A stretch of 64,000 nucleotides of DNA from Eurosta solidaginis (GCF_040869045.1 NC_090319.1:65568779-65632778); one strand, 5' to 3'; shown: positions 11,316 to 23,129, counted from the stretch's first letter. The notes: generated from the letters alone by a model not told the origin. Translations and numbers: made by a program.

Positions 11316-11530
11316 ATGGCGAAAATGTTGGTGATTGACATGTCGCGAATACGGAAAACATTCGCGTGATCATTCGAATCCCTTGGAACTACCAAGCCCC
11401 AAGTAAGAAAATGTTTTAAGTGACAAATGATGAGCTTCATATGAAGTTATTTTGCAGATTTGAAAGGAAGCATTACTCATTACTAAACAAAATTAGGGAC
11501 CATTTCCGCATACGTGTTCGTTCACGATCC
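11316..11530 (+). pseudogene. HARBI1-like (PIF/Harbinger) nuclease, N-terminal fragment
   Basis: From an ATG at 11316 the reading includes SRIRKTF. After a one-base frame change it gives DHSNPLELPSP, the typical N-terminal signature of HARBI1-type transposase-derived nucleases. A 55-bp intron (11403-11457, GTAAGA to TTGCAG) then joins in phase to an exon reading KFERKHYSLLNKIRDHF. The frame then runs into BEL/Pao sequence near 11535. The DDE catalytic core is missing. It could be a remnant of a Harbinger element or of a related gene. Confidence 0.6.
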
Positions 11531-11534
11531 GGTA

Positions 11535-13870
11535 GAAAGGTATTTTTCTTCAACAGTGCAACGAGCTGAGAATAGGACATATGTGGTCATTTAAAGCCGA
11601 TATCAAACCCATCGATGACACTTTGCCGCAAGCTTTTTCACGCCTTAATAGTATGGATGCCAAACTGCAACGTCGACCTGCGCTAAAACAACAATACGCA
11701 GCATTTTTAAATGAATATCTTGAGTTGGGACACATGGAATTGATTCCAGAGCAGCAGATTAATGTGAGTACTTCAAGACGTTTTTATTTAGCACATCATC
11801 CCGTAATTAAGGATGAAAGTTCCACAACCAAATGCCGGGTAGTTTTTGATGGTTCGCTTAAAGATTCCTCTGGGTATTCCTTGAATGATCGATTACATAT
11901 TGGTCCACCGATTCAACGCGATTTGTTTGGTGTCTTTTTACGTTTCCGCCAGCATCGGTATGTGTTCGCAACCGATATTGAGAAAATGTTCCGCGGCATA
12001 AGGGTGCATCCAGAACAAACTGATTATCAACGCATTGTACTGAGGCATGAACAAACTGCTAAACTTCAACATTACCGATTGCTAACTGTTACTTATGGGC
12101 TTGCGCCGTCTCCTTTTCTGGCTGTGAGCGTTTTAAAACAAATTGCGGAAGACTACAAAGGAGAATATCCCAATGCTTCACGCGTTCTTGAGCACGATGC
12201 ATACGTAGATGACATACCCACTGGATGCGACACCGTCGAAGATCTGATAGCTCTGAATAACGAACTTATAGAACTCTTATCAAAAGCTAATTTCAACTTG
12301 ACAAAGTAGAGCTCAAATTGTTGGCCTCTGCTTGAAACTTTACCAAAAGCAATCTGCGAATTTAATCCAATTGCCATACACTCTCAAACATCGGAAACAT
12401 CTGTAAAAACCTACGAACCGAATGGTGTTGTCAGAAACTTCGAAGATTTACGATCCATTAGCACGCCGTCGTCGAGAGGGTTACAGTGACTCGTTTTTGT
12501 CTACATACGAGCTCCAACAAGCTAGAATCCAATTACTAAAAGGCGCGCAAGCTCATGCATTCTTTAAAGACATTGATCAATTACAAAATTTACAATAACT
12601 ACATTGCAAATCTACGCTGATCCGGTATTCACCATTCATGGACGAATCAGGTGTACTTCGGGTTGGTGGTCGCATAAAACATGCAGATATAAATTACAAT
12701 ATAAAGTTTCCGATTAAACTACCTAAAGACGCCAAAATTTCGCTACTCATCGTAAGACATACGCACGAAATCAATATGCACGCAGGTGTCGAAGCGACGT
12801 TCGCTCTTGTTCGTCAACAATTTTGGATTTTGGGCTGCAGAAACTTAGTAAGGAAGGTCATATTTGGTTGCAAAACATGTTTCTTGCAAAGAAGAGCAAC
12901 CAGCACTCAACTTACGGTTAATCTGCCATCAGCAAGAGTTCAGCCCAGTCGGTGTTTTCTACATTGCGGACTTGACTACGCTGGCCCTGTACGCATAAAC
13001 TATTCAAAAACGCGAAATCCAAAAATTGGTAAAGCTTGGGTTGCCATATTCGTCTGTATGTCTAAAGCCCTACACATCGAATTGGTGAGTGATTTAACAA
13101 CCGATGCCTTTTTAGCTTCTTTTCGCAGATTCATTGCACGCCGAGGAAAGCCCAGTGACCTTCATTCCGATAATGGTACCACCTTCCACGGTGCGAAACG
13201 AGCTTTAAACGAACTTCAACGGCTCTCCATATTTCATGAAGATCGGGCAGAGGTGGCTCAATCCTTAGCAAAAATAAATTAAAAAAAATCCTTAGCAAAC
13301 GAAGGCGTTAATTGGCATTTCATCCCACCCTCAGCACCACGTTTTGGAGGATTGTGGGAAACTGGAGTACGATCTATGAAATTACATTTGAGAAGAGTGA
13401 TTGGAGACAGCCTACTTACGTTCGAAGAATACAGCACGGTACTATGCCAAATCGAAGCTATTTTTAATTCACGACCTCTGTGCAGCATTTCTGATACAGA
13501 TCCTCTTACTCCGGCACATTTTTTAATTGGCGAACCGTATACATGTATGCCTGAGCCATCTGCTTTAACTACAACTTTTAACTTAAAACAACATTGGCGC
13601 CATCTGCAGGCTATGGTTCAAGGCTTTTGGAAACGCAGTACTTAACCTCTTTACAACAGAGGAATAAATGGCAACAATCCACTACTAATCTTGAAATCGG
13701 AAAACTGGTCGTATTGAAAGAACCTAATCTCCCACCATCAAAGTGGATTTTAAGACGCATCGTCGAAGTGCACAAAGGAGATGATGATCTAGTACGTGTG
13801 GTTACCATCAAAACGAGCAAAGGAGAATACAATCGTCCAATTTCAAAGGTAGCGACATTGCCTTTCTGAA
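11535..13870 (+). pseudogene. BEL/Pao LTR retrotransposon pol, internally deleted
   Basis: The reverse transcriptase occupies 11535-12309: FDGSLKDSSGYSLND, motif A ATDIEKMF, TYGLAPSPF and the catalytic AYVDD box near 12200 are typical of BEL/Pao. A TAG at 12307-12309 interrupts an otherwise continuing frame; the following codons still read SSNCWPLLETLP. RNase H is missing, apparently deleted near 12430-12470. The frame then resumes in the pre-integrase region. LRVGGR (12655-12680) and the zinc-binding domain with H-x3-H and C-x2-C (12760-12890) follow. The integrase core has its aspartates in DYAGP and SDNGTT (to 13260), and continues after a short AT-rich insertion at 13275. The C-terminal domain (13594-13869) ends this enzyme. 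Capsid and protease are absent, so the copy is truncated at 5' as well. Confidence 0.9.
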
Positions 13871-13893
13871 GGCGTCGTTCAGGGGTGGCGGTA

Positions 13894-14449
13894 TGTTTGG
13901 GAACCGCAGACTACTTTGTTCCATCGTAATAACTACTTGGGACCTCTGCGATATCGTCATACGCCGGAAATCATTCAACTCCTTCAACAAACATCATATT
14001 TAATACATAATAACTGCATAGCCTACTAAAGCTGTTGAGCGCTCACTAGCAAGCATTTGCCTAACAAACAAGCGTACATACATAATTACATATTAATGCC
14101 TATCTCTATGTACATACAAAGCGAATGCAATTTCAATGCCAGCAGCATCATACGATTCTACCGCTACGCATTCAATTGTTACAGTCCACTTATTGGTTCC
14201 AATATTTTCTATTATTTTATTTTTCTTGATTTAATTGTTCTCTAATTTCCTTTGTTAAACTCTTTACCTACATATGTAATTTATTTAATAAGTAAATAGA
14301 TACCTTTTTGGCAATTGAAATATTAAAGTAAAGGCTGTCAAATTTTGCGCTCATATGCATACCGTCGCGATATTACCGTCGGTAAATCAATAAAGAATTC
14401 AAATCAGCAAAAAGTGCTAAGTGGTTTTCTTTAAACGGACTTAGTTACA
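13894..14449 (+). repeat. Probable 3' LTR of the BEL/Pao element
   Basis: Directly after the pol end comes a purine-rich AGGGGTGGCGG tract, then a segment that starts TGTTTGGG and ends TTAGTTACA. An AATAAA lies near 14389, as expected for LTR polyadenylation. The TGT...ACA ends fit BEL/Pao. With no 5' LTR in the window the exact ends are inferred. Confidence 0.55.
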
Positions 14450-14637
14450 TCGGTTGCTGGAAATTAACACACGGGCTAATTAGTGTGTTTTATTGTTCGT
14501 TACCAATCTCTTAAATGACATTCTGCTCTAACCATCCAAGAAAGTGATAAACAAAAAACATTCGCGGCAGAGCTATGGGGATAAAATGTTCAACAGAATT
14601 ATTCCACGTGAAATATTATTACTATACCATACAAATA

Positions 14638-14968
14638 GGTCTCTTAAGCTAGCCCAACCTTTTCAGCACAATCAAAAAACGAGACCGTACTCAATTGCAC
14701 AATATTTAATGCTAATTTAATACGGGTTAATTAAATTTATTACACTTGTATTTTAATAAATATCGAGGGTTGGGCTAACTCTCATTAAATACGTTTTCGT
14801 TTTTTGATTGTGCATATGGGTTGGGCTAGCTTAAGTTTAAGCTGCTTTTTAAAAGAACAAGTGTAATAAATTTAAATAACCCGTAATAAATTAGCATTAA
14901 ATATTGTGCAATTTAGTACGGTCTCGTTTTTTGATTGGGCTGAAAAGATTGGGCTAGCTGAAGAGACC
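14638..14968. mobile_element. Foldback MITE with ~110-bp inverted arms
   Basis: The arm starting GGTCTCTTAAGCTAGCCCAA (14638) is inverted at the right as TTGGGCTAGCTGAAGAGACC (to 14968). The match continues inward through the GAGACCGTAC region and the AATATTTAATGCTAATT region to the ACAAGTGTAAT box at about 14858. The core is about 100 bp. There is no coding sequence. A half copy with only the right arm is at 57361-57575. Confidence 0.8.
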
Positions 14969-15659
14969 TTCAATATACAAATTGGAAACCATGGGAACAA
15001 CTCATTTCACAAAATTTTACATGGATAATAAGCAAAAACTTTACCTTCTAATGTCAAGAATTTGACACAATAAAAATACTTCTAAATTTAAGTTAAAGCT
15101 ACATAAACTAAATCTTATTATTTTTGAAATTTTTGAGTGAAATACCCGTGAAAACTTTTAACCCTTTTATGGATAAGCCCCCATATTCATAAAAAATATA
15201 ACAGGTTTAAAAAGCATTTTATTTTGACATTTCCTTACAAATTTTGAGGTATAAGAGCTTTATAAACCTATTTTATTTGTTATGACTATGGAGGAAAAAG
15301 TACAAAAGGTTTATAAAACTTTTTAAAATGACGTGTCCATTGCAATTCCATATAATAGGAGCTTAAGTCGCTGTTTATACACAAATATTGTTGAAACTTG
15401 CTATTTGATGAAGAGGAGGTAACGAGGAAAGCGCGTGCACCGAGTTTCTTGCGCTTGGCGACTTGCTTTGAGCTGTCTTTTTTTATGTTTTCAAATTCTG
15501 ATTTTTGTACATTTTTTTTGATTGAGGAGCTTTTGGTTGATTTTGAATAGAAATTTTTTTAAGTTTATTAAATAATTCTTATGTTTCACAATAATTTTTC
15601 AAATTTTCAATGAATAAAAAAAATGTTTAGAAAGAGTTGATATAAAATGTCAAATTGGT
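14969..15659. other. Non-coding part of block A
   Basis: The sequence is AT-rich and shared with A' (57576-57850, 60621-60760 and 63135-63400). No frame or structure stands out apart from the preserved TTAA that serves as the piggyBac empty site. Confidence 0.5.
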
Positions 15660-16985
15660 GCTTAGAAAGATCGCCGTGTGTAAATCTGATACGCAACTTC
15701 AAAAGTAGTTGAAGTCGAAGCTGAGCACGGGACCGTATATTCCGTTTACCCGATATTAGATGAGGATATACTGCTATGGCCATACGGCCTTCACTAAAGT
15801 TGCCCCAAGGCCTTGAGTCATGTTGCAGTGGCTAACGCGAAAGTTTTGGCCATTAGATCTGCAGGCGTGATGTGTAGAATGGCAAGCAATGCTACTGTCG
15901 GACTAGCTTTTAGGGCTCCCGTTGTGCTAATCATTGATAATCTGCATGCCCCTAAATTTGTTTGGTATTCGCACCTTTTTGTGTGGTTGTCCACCAAACA
16001 AGGACCCCATTGTAAAGTATGGGTTTGACAATTGCCGTAAGGGAGTTTATGTCCTCGTGCATCCTAGCATCCTCTTGCATGCATACGATGTAGCGTTGGC
16101 TTTCTTCGCTCTCTCTTTCACAGACAACTTACCTTTTAGGATGACTCCTAGATATTTTGGGGCTATATTTTTCTTGTAGGGTTACACCTCCAAGCTTAGG
16201 CTTGGTGCAATTAGGGACCGTATATTTCCTAGTAAATAAATACTACAATTTTTCAGCGTTGGTAGTTAACTCGACGCCAGATGCCCAGGCCTGTACATGC
16301 CGAAGTGCCTGATCCACTAGATAGCTGATTATTGTTAGGCATCTGCCGTTTATTATGACTGAAACGTAATCTGACATGCAGTTTGACTGGTCCTCCGTGG
16401 AAACGCCTAAGCAATTGGTTGATAACCAGCGTCCCAACCTTGCACCGCTTCTATGTTCACAGATTTTGTTACGTCGCATAGACCCCATTGCGACGTGATC
16501 ACTCTGCAGGTTAACTTCGAGCCGATCCATTTTGTAAAGGAGGGATGAACTTTAATTGTGTTGAGACTGTCCATGTTTACTCATTTCGTGATCTTGTTGA
16601 AAGCTCCAGAAAAACACCTAGAGCATTTTCCCGGTGTTCCAGGGCTTTCTCTATATTTATGACCACCTTATGCAATGCAATTTCGATTGACTTACCTTTG
16701 GTGTATGTTGTGCTGAAAAGGTTAACTCCTCATTCATATTTGATTTTATATACACATCTTTTAATCTTTCCATGAGGAGCTTGGGGTCACCAGAACCTCG
16801 TCTGTTAGTGAAACGGGATTCGCCGCTCGAAGGTGAGGTTGACAATTGGGTTAGGAGAAGCTATACATATATTGCGCTGGCAACATGAAAAGGTTGTGCT
16901 ACACAACCCCTTGAATCTGATATTTTAGTCGCCTCTTACGACAGGCATACCTACCGCGGGTATATTCTAACCCGCTGGGGGATAC
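15660..16985 (-). pseudogene. Internally deleted non-LTR retrotransposon (RT end and 5' leader)
   Basis: On the minus strand this begins with a structured leader (16860-16985), followed by untranslated and ORF1-like sequence to about 16540. It then jumps to the late reverse-transcriptase and thumb region. That region shows LVDQALRHVQAWASGVEL near 16300, TRKYTVPNCTKPKLGGVTL near 16220, a YLGVIL-type segment near 16150 and TTGALKASPTVALLAIL near 15890. This order is typical of RNase H-bearing non-LTR elements of the LOA/I type. Endonuclease and the catalytic RT motifs are missing, so a large internal deletion joined the two ends. The frame is broken several times. Confidence 0.75.
16860..16985 (-). 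promoter_or_regulatory. Conserved 5' leader of a non-LTR retrotransposon, two hairpins
   Basis: The minus strand starts with CCCCCAGCGGG. GCGGGT and ACCCGC pair across an 8-nt loop (16956-16975). A second stem uses GTCG/CGAC (16928-16942), or alternatively GCCT/AGGC. I recall near-identical leaders at the 5' ends of fly non-LTR elements, where internal promoter or translation roles are plausible. No ribozyme core was matched with confidence. Confidence 0.55.
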
Positions 16986-17460
16986 AGTCTCGTCGTTTCG
17001 CTGTAGCATTATATGTTCCCACAGAAAATTTTCCATGAAACCCTCTTCGACCTGTTGATTTCACGTTTAAAGATCCACAACAGATCTCATATTCGTCCCA
17101 GTACCCCTCATTTCCGCAACTTCTGCACTAAAGAATCTCTTTTACCTGCTCTCTAAGAAGAATCAACTCCTTACTACACCATGGTGGCTTTACTTTCCGT
17201 TTGAATCTTCTCAGAATTGTTGCACTCCTCCAACTCCTCAACGGTGGTAACCTCTTTTGGCTGCCCAAGTTTTCCTGATACACATTTCTGAACAGAACAG
17301 AAAGTTTATGGTCTGAGAAGAATGTCCTGTCAAGGACCCTCTATTCATACCCTGATATATAATAAAACTCAATCTGTTATCATATTGCTTGACGTTGGCC
17401 CAACATTTGTAGTAACGCTACTCCTGTTAGCAACCTGTAGACTACTCTATAGTATATAAT
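16986..17460 (-). pseudogene. Non-LTR retrotransposon, endonuclease end (part 2 of 2)
   Basis: This continues the endonuclease interrupted at 20965. The minus strand reads, with frame changes, a VGPTSSN-type segment near 17395 and RVLDRTFFSDHKLSVLF near 17310, the SDH box of AP-type endonucleases. An arginine-rich linker follows. It abuts the leader of another element at 16985 in head-to-tail order. Confidence 0.7.
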
Positions 17461-20400
17461 AAACAAGTAAGGAAGGCTAAGTTCGGGTGTAACCGAACAT
17501 AACATACTCAGTTGAGAGCTGTGGAGACAAAGTAAGGGAAAATCACCATATTGTTCTATAGATGGACACCTTTTCGAGATATCACCATAAAGGTGGACCA
17601 GGGGTGACTCTAGAATTTGTTTGTACGATATGGGTATCAAATGAAAGGTGTTAATGAGTATTTTAAAACGGAGTGGGCCTTAGTTCTATATGTGGACGCC
17701 TTTTCGAGATATCGCCATAAACGTGGACCAGGGGTGACTCTAGAATTTGTTGGTACTATATGGGTATCAAATGAAAGGTGTTAATGAGTACTTTAAAAGG
17801 GCGTGGGCCTTAGTTCTGTAGGTGGACGCCTTTTTGAGATATCGCCCTAAAGGTGGACCAGGGGTGACTCTAGAATTTGTTTGTACGATATGGGTCTCAA
17901 ATGAAAGGTGTTAATGAGTATTTTAAAAGGGCGTGGGCCTTAGTTCTATAGGTGGACGCCTTTTCGAAATATCGCCATAAAGGTGGACCAGGGGTGACTC
18001 TAGAATTTGTTTGTACGATATGGGTATCAAATGAAAGGTGTTAATGAGTATTTTAAAACGGAGTGGGCCTTAGTTCTATACGTGGACGCCTTTTCGAGAT
18101 ATCGCCATAAACGTGGACCAGGGGTGACTCTAGAATTTGTTGGTACTATATGGGTATCAAATGAAAGGTGTTAATGAGTACTTTAAAAGGGCGTGGGCCT
18201 TAGTTCTATAGGTGGACGCCTTTTCGAAATATCGCCATAAAGGTGGACCAGGGGTGACTCTAGAATTTGTTTGTACGATATGGGTATCAAATGAAAGGTG
18301 TTAATGAGTATTTTAAAACGGAGTGGGCCTTAGTTCTATACGTGGACGCCTTTTCGAGATATCGCCATAAACGTGGACCAGGGGTGACTCTAGAATTTGT
18401 TGGTACTATATGGGTATCAAATGAAAGGTGTTAATGAGTATTTTAAAAGGGCGTGGGCCTTAGTTCTATAGGTGGACGCCTTTTCGAAATATCGCCATAA
18501 AGGTGGACCAGGGGTGACTCTAGAATTTGTTTGTACGATATGGGTACCAAATGAAAGGTGTTAATGATTATTTTAAAAGGACGTAGGCCTTAGTTCTATA
18601 GGTGGACGCCTTTTCGAAATATCGCCATAAAGGTGGACCAGGGGTGACTCTAGAATTTGTTTGTACGATATGGGTATCAAATGAAAGGTGTTAATGAGTA
18701 TTTTAAAAGGGCGTGGGCCTTAGTTCTATAGGTGGACGCCTTTTCGAAATATCGCCATAAAGGTGGACCAGGGGTGACTCTAGAATTTGTTTGCACGATA
18801 TGGGTATCAAATGAAAGGTGTTAATGAGTATTTTAAAACGGAGTGGGCCTTAGTTCTATATGTGGACGCCTTTTCGAGATATCGCCATAAACGTGGACCA
18901 GGGGTGACTCTAGAATTTGTTGGTACTATATGGGTATCAAATGAAAGGTGTTAATGAGTATTTTAAAAGGGCGTGGGCCTTAGTTCTATAGGTGGACGCC
19001 TTTTCGAAATATCGCCATAAAGGTGGACCAGGGGTGACTCTAGAATTTGTTTGTACGATATGGGTATCAAATGAAAGGTGTTAATGAGTATTTTAAAAGG
19101 GCGTGAGCCGTAGTTCTATAGGTGGACGCCTTTTCGAAATATCGCCATAAAGGTGGACCAGGGGTGACTCTAGAATTTGTTTGTACGATATGGGTATCAA
19201 ATGAAAGGTGTTAATGAGTATTTTAAAAGGGCGTGGGCCTTAGTTCTATAGGTGGACGCCTTTTCGAAATATCGCCATAAAGGTGGACCAGGGGTGACTC
19301 TAGAATTTGTTTGCACGATATGGGTATCAAATGAAAGGTGTTAATGAGTATTTTAAAACGGAGTGGGCCTTAGTTCTATATGTGGACGCCTTTTCGAGAT
19401 ATCGCCATAAAGGTGGACCAGGGGTGACTCTAGAATTTGTTGGTACTATATGGGTATCAAATGAAAGGTGTTAATGAGTATTTTAAAAGGGCGTGGGCCT
19501 TAGTTCTATAGGTGGACGCCTTTTCGAAATATCGCCATAAAGGTTGACCAGGGGTGACTCTAGAATTTGTTTGTACGATATGGGTATCAAATGAAAGGTG
19601 TTAATGATTATTTTAAAACGGCGTGGGCCTTAGTTCTATAGGTGGACGCCTTTTCGAAATATCGCCATAAAGGTGGACCAGGGGTGACTCTAGAATTTGT
19701 TTGTACGATATGGGTATCAAATTAAAGGTATTAATGAGGGTTTTAAAAGGGAGTGGCCCTAGTTGTATATGTGAAGCCGTTTTCGAGATATCGACCAAAA
19801 TGTGTGTATTTTGCGTCAATAGACCAACACAATTACCATGTTTCATCCCTTTTTTCGTATTTGGTATATAATTATGGCATTTTTTTCATTTTTCGTAATT
19901 TTCGATATCGAAAAAGTGGGCGTGGTCATAGTCGGATTTCGGCCATTTTTTACACCAATATAAAGTGAGTTCAGATAAGTACGTGAACTGAGTTTAGTAA
20001 AGATATATCGATTTTTGCTCAAGTTATCGTGTTAACGGCCGAGCGGAAGGACAGACGGTCGACTGTGTATAAAAACTGGGCCTGGCTTCAACCGATTTCG
20101 CCCTTTTTCACAGAAAACAGTTATCGTCCTAGAATCTAAGCCTCTACCAAATTTCACAACGATTGGTAAATTTTTGTTCGACTTATGGCATTAAAAGTAT
20201 CCTAGACAAATTAAATGAAAAAGGGCGGAGCCACGCCCATTTTGAAATTTTCTTTTATTTTTGTATTTTGTTGCACCATATCATTACTGGAGTTGAATGT
20301 TGACATAATTTACTGATATACTGTAAATATATTAACTTTTCTTTTAAAATTTGAATTAAAAAAATTTTTTTTTTAAAAAGTGGGCGTGGTCGTTCTCCGA

Positions 20401-20965
20401 TTTTGCTAATTTTTACTAAGTAGACACACAGTAAGAAGAGTAACTTTCCTGCCAAATTTCATCATGATATCTTCAACGACTGCCAAATTACAGCTTGCAA
20501 AACTTCTAAGTTTCCTTCTTTTAAAAGTGGGCGGTGCCAAGCCCATTGTCCAACATTTTACTAGTTTTCTATTCTGCGTCATAAGTTCAACTCACCTACC
20601 AAGTTTCATCGCTTAATCCATATTTGGTAATGAATTATCGCACTTTTTCAATTTTTCGAAATTTTCGATATGGAGAAAGTGGGCGTGGTTATTGTCCGAT
20701 ATCGTTCATTTTAAATGGCGATCTGAGATGAGCGCCCAGGAACCTACATATCAAAGTTCATCAAGATACCTCAAAATTTACTCAAGTTATTGTGTTAACG
20801 GACAGACGGACGGACGGACATGGCTCAATCGAATTTTTTTTCGATACTGATGATTTTGATATATGGAAGTCTATATCTATCTCGATTCCTTTATACCTGT
20901 ACAACCAACCGTTATCCAATCAAAGTTAATATACTCTTTGAGCTCTGCTCAACTGAGTATAAAAA
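17461..20965 (+). mobile_element. Family-1 repeat, complete copy with 17-unit array
   Basis: It starts AACAAGTAAGGAAGG, then a hairpin (GTTCGG GTGTAA CCGAAC) and TACTCAGTTGAGAGCT. It ends with the inverse GAGCTCTGCTCAACTGAGTA plus TATAAAAA. Between lie 17 units of 130 bp, then a 1.2-kb body with GTGGGCGTGG boxes and a (GACG)n tract before CATGGCTCAATC. There is no transposase. A one-end hairpin, subterminal inverted repeats, a central tandem array and no target duplication resemble Helentron/DINE-1-type non-autonomous elements. That assignment is inference. It lies inside a retrotransposon endonuclease region. Confidence 0.8.
17591..19800 (+). repeat. 130-bp tandem array, 17 units, higher-order structure
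   Basis: The AGGTGGACCAGGGGTGACTC box recurs exactly every 130 bp from 17591 to 19671. Two unit types alternate: one with AGGTGGACC and TTTGTACGATA, the other with ACGTGGACC and TTGGTACTATA. The last unit is diverged and merges into the element body. Confidence 0.95.
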
Positions 20966-22280
20966 GGGACTCATCTCTACCATTATTATCGTTCCCTCCC
21001 CATACGCTGTGATGCGCATTCGCATTCACACCTATGACAAGCCACCCATCTTGATCCACCAGCCTTTTGTACTCTCCTGCTTGGGCTTCCACGTTATAGG
21101 CCATGTAGCAGGATGTTTGGATAAGGGACGGTTTTTTCCCCCCTCTATTGCTACCGTTGCCAGGTCTGCAATGCTGAAGTTAGATAGAATACACGAGCAT
21201 AGGTGTTTTCTAACCATGACTGCATCTCTTACCCTGCTGTTCGTCTTTGTATAATAAACGCTGAATCCGCGAGCGCTGAATCCAGAAACATTTCCTCCAG
21301 ATCAGACCCATGGCTCCTGTATCAGCGCCACATCAAACAAACCCTCCTAAAGTGTCAGGAGGAGCTTGCTCGACGCCACTTTACTGTGTTGGATATTTAT
21401 CTGTAAGACTCGCAACACCATTGAGCTGTTTGCCTCTCTCCAAATTCTCCGCCACTGCACTCAAGCAATACTTTTTTTCGTTGTGTCCGTGGTTTGTTTC
21501 CCTCCTCTGATATAAGCGTCTCTGCTACACTCGCAGCTTTATTAGGGTTTTTGCCCAATTCCAACACCTCTGCCTTTCGGTTGACACCTGTCCATTGGAG
21601 TTGTTTCAATCTAGCAGTGCCATAGTTAAGGACTGTTTCGCAGCTTTGTTCATCTTCTTCTTGGTGAAAACCGGAGACTCATCATTAGCTTCTTTGAGTA
21701 TCACCGAATAAGCTGGAGTCTGGTCATTACCTCCCTTAAGCTTATTACCATTTATGCTTTTTTTTCTTATTTCCTCTTCCCGTACTACAGCTTTTAGGAT
21801 GGGTTTATAGAACATCCCTCTTCTCTCCGCCTTGCAGAATTTGAGGTCTGGTTCCTGTCATTCCGGCTTGCTTCCTGGTTCTGGGACGGGGCGTTTTCCC
21901 TACGCCTCCTAACTCTTAAAAGCACTCTTGTCAGGTTTAGCTGATCGCTGCCTATTTACTCTCGGGCACTGTCTCTTTGGCCCATGCCAACCGATCACTC
22001 TCGTTGTTGGTTGGCCTAGCGACGCAATCGCTTTTTACTTCTCATCCTTACTTTAAAAGTTTTTGAGCTCATATTGGTCGTACGACCACCTGTCCAGCAA
22101 GGCGGGCTCAGCGGTCCAATGTTAAGAGTGGGGATAAAAAACGTCCGCTACAACAACGCCCCTTGCTGTGGTAAGTCCATTATTACATCCCGAAGCGATC
22201 CGGTATGGGGAAGGGTCCGCTTCGAAAATATTCCCTGGCTGCAATTCATCCAATAGGGACCGTGCCTAGCAGCCTTGATT
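20966..22280 (-). pseudogene. Non-LTR retrotransposon, ORF1 end and endonuclease (part 1 of 2)
   Basis: On the minus strand the endonuclease shows SIADLATVAIE near 21160, a YMAYNVEAQAGEYKRLVD segment near 21080 and GVNANAHHSVWGGND near 21010. These are hallmark positions of AP-like endonucleases of LOA/I/Jockey-type elements. It breaks off at 20966, where the family-1 repeat begins, and resumes at 17460. Upstream (21300-22280) is frame-broken ORF1-like sequence that includes a lysine-rich segment near 21650. Several stops and frameshifts mark it as dead. Confidence 0.75.
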
Positions 22281-23002
22281 AGGACGTTGGAGAGATGTCA
22301 ATTTTACTTTGTTTAATATTATAAAAAGCGATAAGTATTTCAATGAGTTTTAGTATTTTTGTATTTAATTTTTTGTCAACTCATAATTGGTGAAATAGAA
22401 ATAAATTTATGAGTTCGGTTGAAGTCAGAAAAGGAAGTAACATCTTAGTTTATCACACATTCAACGAATATAACCAAAACTTTTTATTAAATCGCAATTT
22501 CTAGATAAATTCGAATGCTGAGTTTCACGCTATCTCAGCCACCATTTCGAAAACGCGCTACCTCTGCCTAAATTTAAAATGTTTTGACGTGAGATGGGAA
22601 ATTTATACAACAAGTTCTTTAATGAGGCTTTCAGCCGAGATAGGGCGATGTTCCACTCAGCAAACATATACATATGTTATACTCCGATATTGCTACAACA
22701 ATATGTGCGCAATGACTTTTTAATTCACGAAGTATTTTGATTGTAGCAGCTTAAGTTCTACAATAAAAAATTATAATTTAGGTACATCTCCTCATGGAAA
22801 AGAAAAACGAAAACATTTTTATTTATTTATTTATTTATTTAATTATTTATACATTTATTTAAGTATTACATACATTTATGTGGGTTTACACAAATAATGT
22901 TTTATTCTTCACAATTTTGTCAATTTTGTAACATAGTTTATTTCAATTCATTGTTTGTATTACATTTTCACATTTATATATTTATTTTAAAACTAATTAT
23001 TA
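22281..23002. other. AT-rich spacer with (ATTT)n microsatellite
   Basis: A run of ATTT units lies at about 22819-22842. No coding sequence or element ends were recognised. The right part is the 3' flank of the protease-homologue gene. Confidence 0.5.
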
Positions 23003-23008
23003 TTTATT
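23003..23008 (-). terminator. Candidate polyadenylation signal AATAAA
   Basis: AATAAA on the minus strand lies about 120 nt downstream of the stop codon of the protease-homologue gene. A second copy is at 22981-22986. Confidence 0.5.
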
Positions 23009-23129
23009 TGAATGTTGTAAAAAGCATATCATATTTTTAATATTTCATATTTTAAATTCTCATATTTTAAATTTACGTTTTCAAGTTCACGAGAAGACGA
23101 CGACTGTTTATAGAAACTACTACGTTAAT

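Larger units (their letters stand above)
14500..16240. repeat. Dispersed block, copy A
   Basis: This block recurs in pieces at 55760-64000 (copy A'). Shared landmarks in order are CATTCGCGGCAGAGCTATGG, the right half of the foldback element (14757-14968), the TTTATAAAACTTTTTAAAATG stretch (15310-15330), GAGCTTAAGTCGCTG (15359-15373) and the retrotransposon tail (15660 on). Copy A keeps the uninterrupted TTAA at 15363-15366, where A' holds a piggyBac. Confidence 0.85.

Noticed and set aside
17591..19800. CRISPR-like array
   Set aside because: Repeats are 130 bp without unique spacers, in a eukaryotic transposon context.
17380..19968. Short frames in and around the 130-bp array
   Set aside because: They follow the repeat period and change with unit variants; not genes.
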